A DNA stretch of 64,000 nt, taken from the NCBI GenBank assembly GCA_009103225.1, contig RHPI01001292.1, positions 309,878 to 373,877 of the forward strand. The letters run 5' to 3'. Source of the DNA: Chlorokybus atmophyticus (taxonomy: Eukaryota; Streptophyta; Chlorokybophyceae; Chlorokybales; Chlorokybaceae). Under the pieces are notes generated by a model. The model saw only the letters and a program-made list of their open reading frames with translations. It had not been told where the DNA came from and did not search any database. The translations under genes were made by a program, and so were the position numbers. Below are positions 35,689-45,747 of this stretch, one piece after another (positions within the stretch are counted from its first letter, which is position 1; each line of letters opens with the position of its first letter).

Positions 35689-36714
35689 TGTCACGCCCAC
35701 AGGGCAGGCACAAAGCACGAAAGTCATTCTCTGTCCCTTACTTATGCTATAAGTGAGATGAGACCAAGTGGGGACCCACACTACGCAAGCGTGTGTAGTG
35801 CTTGTGGGTGTGCTCTCATGTAGGTCTGCTCTAGAGCCTGTGCGGCCTTGAGCATGATGAACTACACAAGGCATGATGGCAAGCACAGGGCTGATCATAG
35901 CCGATGAGACATCATGTGATGTACAGAGACATATGTGTGCATATGTCCGCATGAGTATGCATGTGTTTGCATATGTGTGCACATGTACGCATATGCGTGC
36001 ATATGCGTGCATGAGAGGTATGTATTAGATGTATGCATGTATATGCATGCATGCGCATATGTGTGCATATGCGCGCATATGTATGCATAAGGATGCATAT
36101 GTATGCATGAGTATGATGTCCTAGGCTGATGTGACCAGCCAAGGACGTTCACAACGTCCAAGGATGATGTGTGTGATGTCCTAGGCTGATGTGACCAGCC
36201 TAGGGACGTTTACAATGTCCGAGGCTGATGTGTGATCAGTCTTGGGCGTTGAAAGAGGTCCAAGGGCTGATGTGGCAGCCCTAGACATGAGTTGTGGTAA
36301 ACGCAGCCATGACAAGGCATGTGGCCTTGGACTTGGATGTTCTAGGTCGGAGAGCAGCAAAGAGAGGGTATATGAACGGCCTCAACATGTGTTGAGGCAG
36401 CTCAGCATGTGCATACTCGACTCTTGTGTGTGGGGTGCCTCGTTTAGTTGTTCAAGGGGCTCTCCCTCTCATCCCATGTGGGGTGTGATGTCCGTGGCAG
36501 CTTTGCACATGTGTGTGAGGTGTGCTTGAGTGTGTGAGTGTGTGGGAGCTGAGTAGAGAGGTTGGTGTCATCCTCTCCTTCCTTGGTGCGGTGCTGTGAC
36601 TTCCTCTGCAAGGTACTGCACCAGTGACGCTGGTAGGGCTTCCAGTAGTAAGTCCTTGTGCTTGTGCATAAGTTTGCCAAGCCGCCCAGCAAGTAAGTGA
36701 GTGGTATCGTTGCA
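35689..36714 (+). repeat. 5' LTR
   Basis: Starts TGTCACGCCC and ends tgca. Contains TGCATATG-rich repeats (about 35930-36110), a tandemly repeated unit beginning gatgtcctaggctgatgtga (about 36114-36240) and a TATATGAA box-like site near 36369 that may be the element's promoter. Length is about 1,026 bp. Confidence 0.88.
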
Positions 36715-37069
36715 TTGGACTCGGAGCTTGCATTCCAAGCCTTGCATGCTTGCCCATCAGCTCATGCACTTGCTGCACCGTGCGTGCGTTGCATTCTTTG
36801 CTTGCACGCACTACATGGCAGGGTTTTGAGCTGATTGTGCATGCTAGTTGGTGCGTCCAGCTGCGTGCACACTTGCATGCACGGTGTGGGTCGTCTACAC
36901 GCTGATTTGAGCATTGGTTGTGTGTTCTTGCTGCACATACACAGCATTACACACGCATTGGCTTGTTGCTGCACCAGCTGCGCGTGTGCGCGTGTGTGCG
37001 CGCGTGTGCGCGTGAGTGCATCTGTTATAGGGACCTCACCTTGTGGTGTTGGCCCTAGCCTTTGTGGCA

Positions 37070-37420
37070 ATGGCTGAGCAAGAGCATACAGCAAGAGAGG
37101 AGGTATCTTGGGGCAATGATGTTGCTAAAACCACACGACAGCTTACCACTTTGGTTGCCACGTTGTATGAGCAGGTAACAGAGTTACAGCAACAACACGA
37201 GGCCAACATAGCTCAATGGCAACGGTCAAGTGACATCGTTGACTGTGCAATCCCAAGTAAGGGACATGTTGGTGCATCTGTTGATGCAAGTGTACAGAAT
37301 CACCGAGAGCGTAAGCGTAGCCGTGAAGCACAGCTCTGTGAAGCTGAAGCTGATGCTGCTCGGGGCCTTGCTCTCATGTATGAGGGACATGAAGAGAGCA
37401 AGAAGCCATGTATACAATAG
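37070..37420 (+). CDS. Retrotransposon gag-like ORF, short
   Basis: An open frame just inside the 5' LTR, in the position of gag. It begins MAEQEHTAREEV and contains a helical, Gln/Glu-rich segment (VATLYEQVTELQQQHE) and a basic stretch (HRERKRSREAQ). At 116 codons it is much shorter than a typical gag, and I see no CCHC zinc knuckle, so it is probably truncated by frameshift. A further short frame (37618-37830) may be a gag or pro remnant. Confidence 0.5.
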   Translation: MAEQEHTAREEVSWGNDVAKTTRQLTTLVATLYEQVTELQQQHEANIAQWQRSSDIVDCAIPSKGHVGASVDASVQNHRERKRSREAQLCEAEADAARGLALMYEGHEESKKPCIQ

Positions 37421-37830
37421 GGATTGCCAATGGCTAGCTGCTCTGTGGACGCTGATACGCAATGTGCTTTCGGTGACTTGATGTCACGCCATGCAATGTC
37501 GCTGTGTGGGAGAACGAGTTGGGTGTACAGGTAGATACTCAATTCATGCAGCACGACTGTGCGGGCAAGTGTGTTAGGCTCAATCATTGAGCAAGACATG
37601 ATGCACCTGTTGACGAGTTGTCAAACATGCTCAAGCACTATGTGGATTGCAAGCGCAAGAGTGCGCACGACACAAGTGCATGCGTAGTTGTACCCAAGCG
37701 TCCTGGGTTGTGGACCCGCTTTGTTAAAGGCATGCAGGTCCTGGGAGAGGTCAAGCTAGGTAAGGGGCAGATGCGTGTGTTGTATGACCCCCCTGCCATC
37801 CATGAGGTAAGTACTCTGTACTTGACTTAG

Positions 37831-40800
37831 TTGTACAAGGCTTCTGTTGCGCATGTGCCGTGCATCTTGATGATAGACACGGGCACACCTGAGAACTTCG
37901 TGAGTGAATCTCTTGTGCTACGCTTAGGCATTCGTGTCAACAAGTGTGATGACACGGTTGTTGCCTTGAACAAGCTTGAGATCCCCATGCGGGGAGTTGT
38001 ACGCTTGTCTATGCGTGTCCAAGGCTATCATGCTCAGCTCAAGTTCTTGATCATCCTAGTAGAGGTGCCAGGCGTGGATGTCATTGTTGGCAGCCACTGG
38101 GAGCAAGCATGTGGCTTGCACACAGACGCGGACACAAAACTTTGTAATGTACGCAAAGGTCGTATGACCTTGCATGCAGATGGGCACAATGTTGCGCCCA
38201 CTGTTAGCTCTGTTGATGATGCATCAAGTACAGACGTCTTATGTTCTTTGTTGAGTGCCATGCTGGTGAAGAGGGCTGTTCGCCATGGAGCTCAACCTCT
38301 TACAGTGCTCGTCCGACCAGTCGGCAACGACGACACTTCCACCTCAGTTAGTGAGACCGGTGGCAAGCCACCAGACACGGCCCTTGAAGGTCTGTTGCCT
38401 GAAGTTTCTGATGTGTTTCAAGCTGAACTGCCTGCATTGCTATCTGAGAGGGACGTCTGGCATACGTTCCATATAAAGTCTGATGCGCAGCCTCCGTTCA
38501 GACTTGTGTATAGGCTGAGTCCAGCTAAGTATGCGGACATGGAGGGGCAGATTAAGGCCTTGCTTGAAAAGGGATTTATTGAGCCAGATAGTCTCTCCTT
38601 TCGAGGCACCCATTCTTTTCGTACCTAACAGGGACGGCAGGCTACGCATGTGCGTAGACTATAGAGCCTTGAACAAGCTGACCATCAAGAACAGGTATCC
38701 GCTGCCAAGGATAGATGATTTGCTTGATCAACTGAGCGGTGCCTCAGTGTTCAGCTCCTTGGATCTCATCAGTGGGTACCATCAGAATCGGAGCACACCG
38801 GAAGATGTGCCCAAGATAGCGTTCAGAACGCCTGTGGGACACTTTACAAAGTGCTGCCTTTTGGTCTGACGAATTCGCCAGCCACCTTTCAAGCTATGAT
38901 GAACCGTGTGTTTCACAAGCTGATCGGGAAGACAGTGCTTGTATATCTTGATAATATACTTGTGTTTAGCAAGGATGCTAACATGCACGTCGCGCAAGTG
39001 CGCGAGGTGTTGGAAACGCTGCGTGCGCACCGTTTCTATGCTTACATGCCCAAGTGCGAGTTTGGCAAGAAGGAACTAGAGTTCCTCGGGCACATTGTGA
39101 GCAAGGAGGGCGTGCGCCCTGACCCAAAAAAGGTTGCCAAGGTCAAGGATTGGCCTAGTCCCAAGAATGTGCACGAGCTGCGCGCATTCTTGGGCTTGAG
39201 CAACTACTTCCGCAAGTACATTCTGGGTTACTCATCGCGTGTTGCCCCTCTCACTAATCTGTTGCGTGACAAGGTCGTGTGGAGGTGGTCACAGAGGCAG
39301 CAAGAAGCCTTTGCGTCCATCAAAGAGGCTTTGGTGACAGCGCCTGTGTTGCAGCTGCTGGACTTTACAAGCCCTTTGAGGTAAACTGTGATGCATCTGT
39401 TGAAGGCACTGGTGCTGTGTTGCTCCAGAGTGGGCACCCCCTTGCTTATGCTAGCAAGAAGTTCTCTCATACTGAGAGGAACTATACAACAGCTGAGCAA
39501 GAGTTGTTGGGGGTAGTCCATGCGCTACAAGAGTGGCGTTGCTATCTAGAGGGGGTGGAAGACGGGTTTAGCGTGATCACGGACCGCAACCCCCTTGTTT
39601 TCTTTCAGACCCAACCAACCTTGTTGAGAAGACAAGCGAGGTGGGCTGAGTACTTGTCTAGATTCAACTTTACCTGGGTTTACAGACCAGGGAGAGTGAA
39701 TGTGGCAGACCCTTTGAGCCGTTTACCATTGCTGTTGGCAATGACAACACGTGCACGTGCACGAAGCCAAGGGTGGGCACGAGCAAGTGATGCTACTGCC
39801 AATACTTTTGAGTTGCCATCTGTGCATGAGCAAGCTGTCAATGAGACACCAGTGGCAACAGAGACCAGCGAGATGCCAACTGAGCTCGAGAGAGCAGACA
39901 GTGAAGCACCGTTGGTAGTGCACGAGCCAAGTGGGGAGGACCCAATGGCCGTTGATGTGGAAGACATCATACAGCATTTGCCTAGTGCTTATGCACTTGA
40001 CACATGGTTTGTTGAGTTGCTAAAGCAGGCAGACGACAAGATCACTTCTCACAAGGGCCGCTGGTACCGTGAGGGCAAGTTGATAGTGCCAAATGCACTC
40101 GGCTTGAGGCATGAGTGTCTGTTTGAGGCACACAATTCCGTGTACAGTGGGCACATGGGAATGGCAAAGACCATCAAGCAGCTGCAGAGACAGTATTGGT
40201 GGCCGAGCTTGGGTGCTGATGCATTTAAATATGTCGCGTGTTGTGACACTTGTCAAAGAGACAAGGCCTCGCACAGGAAGCCAGCAGGGTTGCTGAAGCC
40301 CTTGGCTATTCCCATCTATCAATGGGAGAGTGTGAGCATGGATCTGATTACAGATCTACCTGTGACAAAGAAGGGACACACTGCTGTCATTGTCTTTGTT
40401 GATCGCTTGACAAAGATGGTCAGATTTGAGCCCTGTCGCACAGACATTGATGCGCAAGAGTTTGCGTTTGTCTTTGTAAACTCGGTGTTTTGATCACACG
40501 GTGTACCCAAAGAGTTTATGTCTGACCGTGACCCCAAGTTTGTGAGCCAGTTCTGGCAGGCTGTGTGCCGGTACTTAGGGACTAAGCAAAGCTTGAGCAC
40601 TGCTTAGTCCACCGTTTACAGAGTGACGGACAGACTGAGCGCGTCAATCAGGTGTTGGAAGATGTGCTACGCCACTACACGTCACCTAGGTTCGATGATT
40701 GGGATGTGTACCTGCCACTTGCTGAGTTCGCTGTGAACAATGCATGGCATGAGTCGCTATGAAGCATTCCTTGCTATCTGAACTACGGTCGTCATGTGTT

Positions 40801-41400
40801 GACACCCATGTCTCTGAATGTCGAGCCATTCAGCAAAGTGCCGATGGCTAGACTTCACAGAGAGCATGCACGCCTCGTTGGCACATGCAAAAGACTGCTT
40901 GAGAGCAGCACAAGACAGGCAAAAGATGTATGCCAACATGCAACGTAGGCCTGGAGATGAGCTCCAAGTTGGAGATCAAGTGTTGTTGAGCTTGAAGAAC
41001 ATTCGACTCAAAACAAGCGGGGTACGCAAGTTGCTACCAAGATGGCTGGGTCCATTCCGCATCACCGACAGTGTTGGTGACCGTGCCTTTTGGCTTGACT
41101 TGCCGAAGAGCATGCGAGTACATGATGTGTTTCATGTAGCACTGCTGAAACAGTTCAAGAGTGACGTTCCAGTGCAACCCCCTCCCCCTCCAGTTGAGGG
41201 CGATCACGAGTATGAGGTCGAGGCCATTGTTGGCAAACGGTTCAGAAAGTACAAGAAGAACTTTCGGATCCAATACTTGGTGAAGTGGCTTGGTTATGGC
41301 GAAGAGCATAACACTTAGGAGCCGAAAACCAACTTGGCAAACTGTGCTGCCTTGTTGAAGGAGTTTAAGAATGAGCTCAAATCCACAGGTGCCACTTGAG
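37831..41400 (+). pseudogene. Retrotransposon pol: protease, RT, RNase H, integrase, chromodomain
   Basis: Protease: LMIDTGTPENFVS with the DTG active site near 37876. Reverse transcriptase: [31 protein letters not shown], and the catalytic box reads YLDN at about 38943-38954 where YxDD is expected. RNase H: NCDASVEGTGAVLLQS and ITDRNPLVF. Integrase: zinc-binding region HMGMAKTIKQLQRQYWW with CDTC, then catalytic MDLITDLP, SDRDPKF and SDGQTERVNQ. Chromodomain: YEVEAIVGKRFRK and YLVKWLGYG, followed by a TAG (41316-41318) where Trp is usual. At least five frame breaks make it a pseudogene. Confidence 0.9.
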
Positions 41401-41663
41401 AGCGTGTGCTCAAAGCTACTAGTGCTCAGCCTGTAGAAGCATGTGCACATGCCCACAGCATTTTCATGTGACATACCAACACCGCATGCACTGGTACACA
41501 GTATCAGATCTGTCTCTAGAGTTGGTTGTCACTCCCACGACTTGCACTACTTTTACCTGAAGCGCTGCCACTTAGTTTGGCCTGGCCAGCCCGGCTGCGG
41601 TTTGTGCGGGACTAGTGTCCCACCCTTTTGCAACGCGGTCGTTGCAATGCAAGTGGGGAGGAA

Positions 41664-43086
41664 TGTCACGCCCACAGGGCAGGCAAAAGTCATTCTCTGT
41701 CCCTTACTTATGTGGTAAGTAAGATGAGACCAAGTGGGGACCCACACTACGCAAGCGTGTGTAGTGCTTGTGGGTGTGCTCTCATGTAGGTCTGCTCTAG
41801 AGCCTGAGCATGATGAACTACACAAGGCATGATGGCAAGCACAGGGCTGATCATAGCCGATGAGACATCATGTGTGCATATGTCCGCATGCGTATGCATG
41901 TGTTTGCATATGTGTGCACATGTACGCATATGCGTGCATGAGAGGTATGTATTAGATGTATGCATGTACAGTCTACCCTCGTTATAAGAATCACGTTCAT
42001 CTTTCAGCTTCTCATTCCACTAACGGGGTTATTCTCTTGGCGCTTATAAGATTATATATTCTTTTGTCATTTAAAGAATATATATTCTGTTGATGGGGTT
42101 ATCGACCGATAACCTCAAGCCACGTCATCATTTGCTGGCGTGGCAAAACTTAGATTCATATTTCCTCTATAAAACATACAATATAATATATAAACTTAAT
42201 GATTTGATTTAATTTTTATATAGTTATACTAATATCAACAAGACAATCATGCCATTAACAAGGTATTCCCCCGTTACAAGACTGAGCCCACTTAAATTTC
42301 AAGCCTTCTCTTTAGTCTTATTACGTACAAGACTATTCCACTAACCGAAGATATTTGCCTGTAAAACCATTGGTCTTTTTATAATCCACGATCTTAGCGG
42401 GGTTATTCCCTTTAAGCGAAGTCTTTTAACGGGGGTAGACTGTATATGCATGCATGCGCATAAGGATGCATATGTATGCATGAGTATGATGTCCTAGGCT
42501 GATGTGACCAGCCAAGGACATTCACAATGTCCAAGGATGATGTGTGTGATGTCCTTGGCTGATGTGACCAGCCTAGGGACGTTTACAATGTCCGAGGCTG
42601 ATGTGTGATTAGTCTTGGGCGTTGAAAGAGGTCCAAGGGCTGATGTGGCAGCCCTAGACATGAGTTGTGGTAAACGCAGCCATGACAAGGCATGTAGCCT
42701 TGGACTTGGATGTTCTAGGTCGGAGAGTAGCAAAGAGAGGGTATATGAACGACCTCAACATGTGTCGAGGCAGCTCAGCATGTGCATACTCGACTCTTGT
42801 GTGTGGGGTGCCTCGTTTAGTTGTTTAAGGGGCTCTCCCTCTCATCCCATGTGGGGTGTGATGTTCGTGGCAGCTTTGCACATGTGTGTGAGGTGTGCTT
42901 GAGTGTATGAGTGTGTGGGAGCTGAGTAGAGAGGTTGGTGTCATCCTCTCCTTCCTTGGTGCGGTGCTGTGACTTCATCTGCAAGGTACTGCACCAGTGA
43001 CGCTGGTAGGGCTTCCAGTAGTAAGTCCTTGTGCTTGTGCATAACTTTGCCAAGCCGCCCAGCAAGTAAGTGAGTGATATGTTACA
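41664..43086 (+). repeat. 3' LTR, interrupted by a MITE
   Basis: Begins TGTCACGCCC and ends ttaca, directly before the gcgag target duplication. Without the 474 bp MITE and its extra TA it is about 947 bp, shorter than the 5' LTR because of losses in the TGCATATG repeat zone and a small deletion near 41805. Elsewhere the two LTRs are nearly identical with scattered substitutions. Confidence 0.9.
41969..42442. mobile_element. Pogo-like MITE nested in 3' LTR
   Basis: A 474 bp insertion absent from the 5' LTR at the homologous place. Ends are inverted: CAGTCTACCCTCGTTATAAGA on the left versus (reverse complement of the right end) CAGTCTACCCCCGTTAAAAGA, 19 of 21 matching. It is flanked by TA on both sides, the Tc1/mariner/pogo target duplication. 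No transposase frame. The interior is AT-rich with repeats of a GGGGTTATTC-like motif. CAGT-starting termini with TA duplication suggest mobilisation by a pogo-type transposase. Confidence 0.88.
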
Positions 43087-43250
43087 GCGAGGGAAAACAA
43101 GCGGGGCGGCCAAACTACTTTGGTAGTGATATTTACAAATCGGAATTGTGGTGGCATATCACAATTCATCTTTTCACCATACCGTTTTTCAAGCCCCAAT
43201 CTTCACTTTTGCCCCCTCTGCGACCTTAGACGTCCCTAAATTGGCTTTTT
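43087..43250. repeat. Dispersed repeat copy B, right part
   Basis: Continuation of the repeat interrupted at 35688. It carries ggaaaacaagcggggcggcc and later ccgtttttcaagccccaatc, matching copy A at about 1297-1420. A third partial copy may start near 43740 (ttttcaccacacggttttt). Confidence 0.5.
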
Positions 43251-45747
43251 GTCTAGATGTGCTTCTTTCATCACACGATCAACTCCATCGTGCAATAACG
43301 CATCATATGTCTAGAATACCACCTTTTACCTCCATGTATCATAAGGCACTCACGATCAGAGTAACAGTTTCAAGTGACATAATGGAGTGGTTTGTGTAGA
43401 ATGTGACATAGTTCGTCATATGAAATCCACGTTAGTTTTTGTGTGAATCCAATGGTTTGGTGTGAATCTATGTTTTTGTAGAACGTGTTACACCGATCAT
43501 CGTTTTCAATAAGCGTGATGATCAAAGTTACTTGAGTGTTGGTAACACTCACAAATGATGTGATTGAGGGGTTAGCAGAAAACGTTTTGTACACGCTATG
43601 TTTATTTATGATATAGATATTGCATTGTACTGCTTCTTATAAACCTACACAAGCTCGTAGAAGACAACACCATGCCCTTCTTTATGCAACTCGAGAGGGT
43701 TTTTGCGTAAACTAGTTAAATCGTGTCATAACAAAAACTTGTTTTACATACCACCATCCAGCTTTTCACCACACGGTTTTTAGAATTGTCATGTACACAT
43801 TGCCCCCATATGTGCACATGTCCACGAAACTCCAATTAAAGTGCGGATATGTAAATGTCCCGACCGCCTTGTCTTCATGTGTCACGGTGGTGACCCTCGA
43901 CACGCACTATCCCCTCGCCACCCTATAACGCACTGGTGTTGCCTAATTGACAGCCGGGCCGATCAATTCGTGTCCAAATTATCGGCTCAAATGCTCTGCC
44001 AATCAGGACATGGTCCTTATGTTGGTGGGCCGCCTAACCGCCGACTGCCGCAGTCGGCTGGCGGCCAGCACTGGCCTCCAGCCGAGACACCGTCCCTATA
44101 GCGGCGGGCCGCGCTGACACTCCACTTAAGCAATGCCCGTTAGAAGCGTCGGCAATGAGTTGCAAGTAGACGGACTGGAGCAGAAGCGGCGGTGGCATAG
44201 CCCGAGACTGATCAGTTGGCCCACTTGGAGCCGCTGAGCGCCCGAGGCTCAATGAAGTAGAACCCCCGTAGTACAAGTAGTTCAGCAATAGATGTGTATG
44301 TGGTGTTAGGTGTACCAGCTGCTCCGACAGACAGTTGGTTATCCCCGGCTGCACAATGCTGCAGTGCTTGCTCGCACTTGCACACTTGGTGCTTATAGTA
44401 TGTGATCTCGTCTTACTTCGCTACCCATCCCTGCACACCTACACCGCGTGACTGTGTGCATTCCCCAAGCATCCTTGTTTGAGAGCTTGTAAACTGATTA
44501 CCACTTCTTACCAAGGTAAGGGGACTACATAGTTATATTTCCTCTCCACAGTCTCATGTACTCGTTATTGCATTACTACACGCATTGCAGCTTCGGTGCC
44601 CTTTTGCTTGGCCACTCGCAGGCTGCTCAATAGCACCACTCGTTTCTTAACACTTGTACACAGTTGTGTACGTACTCCCACTGCGAGACACACCCTGCAG
44701 TCGAGGCTTCCTTGCACGACATATGTGTTACTAATTTGCATGTTAGATTTGATCCATGCTGTGTTATTGCTGTCATTGATGTGTTTGATAGCAACCTGAC
44801 ACCTTTACCCTCCAATCTGCCTTATACATGCTAATGCAATACATCATATGATGTGAAGTAAATAGAGCATTGCTTCATGGTGTTGGTTGCTGCTCGTTGC
44901 TTGCTTGTCCATTCATTGCTATACCTTATGCAAGTGAAAAATCTCGATACCACCTGCAGCAGGTGGTATCAAGGTGACCTGCTATTGCTTTTCGCTCTTT
45001 TGTTACACAGCAGTATGCATACCATGCTTGTAGGCTACCGTAGGACGCCCTACACACAGGCTTTGGCTGTGGGCCTAGCCTATGATATCACAGGTTGCTT
45101 AAGGAGTTGGACTTCATGAGGACGGCCCTTCGCGCGGTGAATACACACGGCTCGCCACTGCCACGTGTGTTTGCGTCAGCAGCGGTAGCAGCGTGGCCGG
45201 CGTGGGCGACGTCGCGATCGTCGGGGTCGTCGTTGGCGACAGTGGAGGAAGAGGATTGAGAAAAGCTTAGCAGCGTCCTTCTTGCCGTTGTCTCCGCCGG
45301 CTGCTTGATTGTTTACCCTCCTCATGCTGCGGTGAGACGACGTTGGCTGCTGAAGTTACCAAGCTGGACAGTAGCAGTCGTTGTTTGCCGGTGGGCGGAC
45401 TGCTTTGATTTTTTGTGTGTATGCTGCGGCGGTGATTGTCGGCTGAAGGTGCTTTGTTGGCTGGGTTTTTCTCTGGGCCAGAATTGCTGTGAGTGTGGAG
45501 TTGCTCGCAAAGCTCACGCCGTTGCCGCTTCTTGTGCAAGGTGAAGGTATGCGTGTTAGGGTTTCGCTGCGTGGTTTCAAAACAGCCGCATTGAAGCCCG
45601 TCATTACTGTTCTTTACAGGTTGCTGTTGCCGTTGTTGTTGTTGCTCTTGTCGCTGTTGCTGTGAGCCGGGAAGCACCGTTGGCGAGACGAAAGGGACAA
45701 AACACAGGACGCAAGAACATGCTGGTGTGTAGCATATTGATTGCTTG
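43251..45747. other. Intergenic, no gene recognised
   Basis: AT-rich to about 43900 with a partial third copy of the dispersed repeat near 43740-43830. A GC-rich block (about 43900-44240) and CTG/CCG-rich segments follow. The final 600 bp upstream of serine acetyltransferase is G-rich and may be its promoter and 5' UTR. Open frames here, including a 214-codon one on minus (45267-45911), lack motifs. Confidence 0.5.
44946..44970. repeat. Perfect 25-bp palindrome
   Basis: GATACCACCTGC, a central A, then GCAGGTGGTATC: 12-bp perfect inverted arms with a single central base. It could be a dimeric protein-binding site or a small hairpin; there is no neighbouring gene to assign it to. Confidence 0.85.

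Larger units (their letters stand above)
35689..43086 (+). mobile_element. Ty3/gypsy LTR retrotransposon (chromovirus), decayed
   Basis: A complete but non-functional element. Two LTRs begin TGTCACGCCC and end CA. The insertion is flanked by the 5 bp duplication gcgag (35684-35688 and 43087-43091). The internal region encodes, in order, a short gag-like frame, aspartic protease, reverse transcriptase, RNase H, integrase and a C-terminal chromodomain. This pol order plus chromodomain defines chromoviruses. The frame is broken by shifts and stops near 38625, 38867, 39382, 40491, 40605 and 41316. A purine-rich tract agtggggaggaa directly precedes the 3' LTR. The 3' LTR also carries a MITE. Confidence 0.93.

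Noticed and set aside
35662-36161. His/Met/Tyr-repeat frames (also at 41747-41965)
   Set aside because: They arise from TGCATATG repeats inside the LTRs; not proteins.
36114-36240. Tandem gatgtcctaggctgatgtga units considered as a CRISPR-like array
   Set aside because: Only two to three diverged units, in a eukaryotic LTR, without unique spacers.
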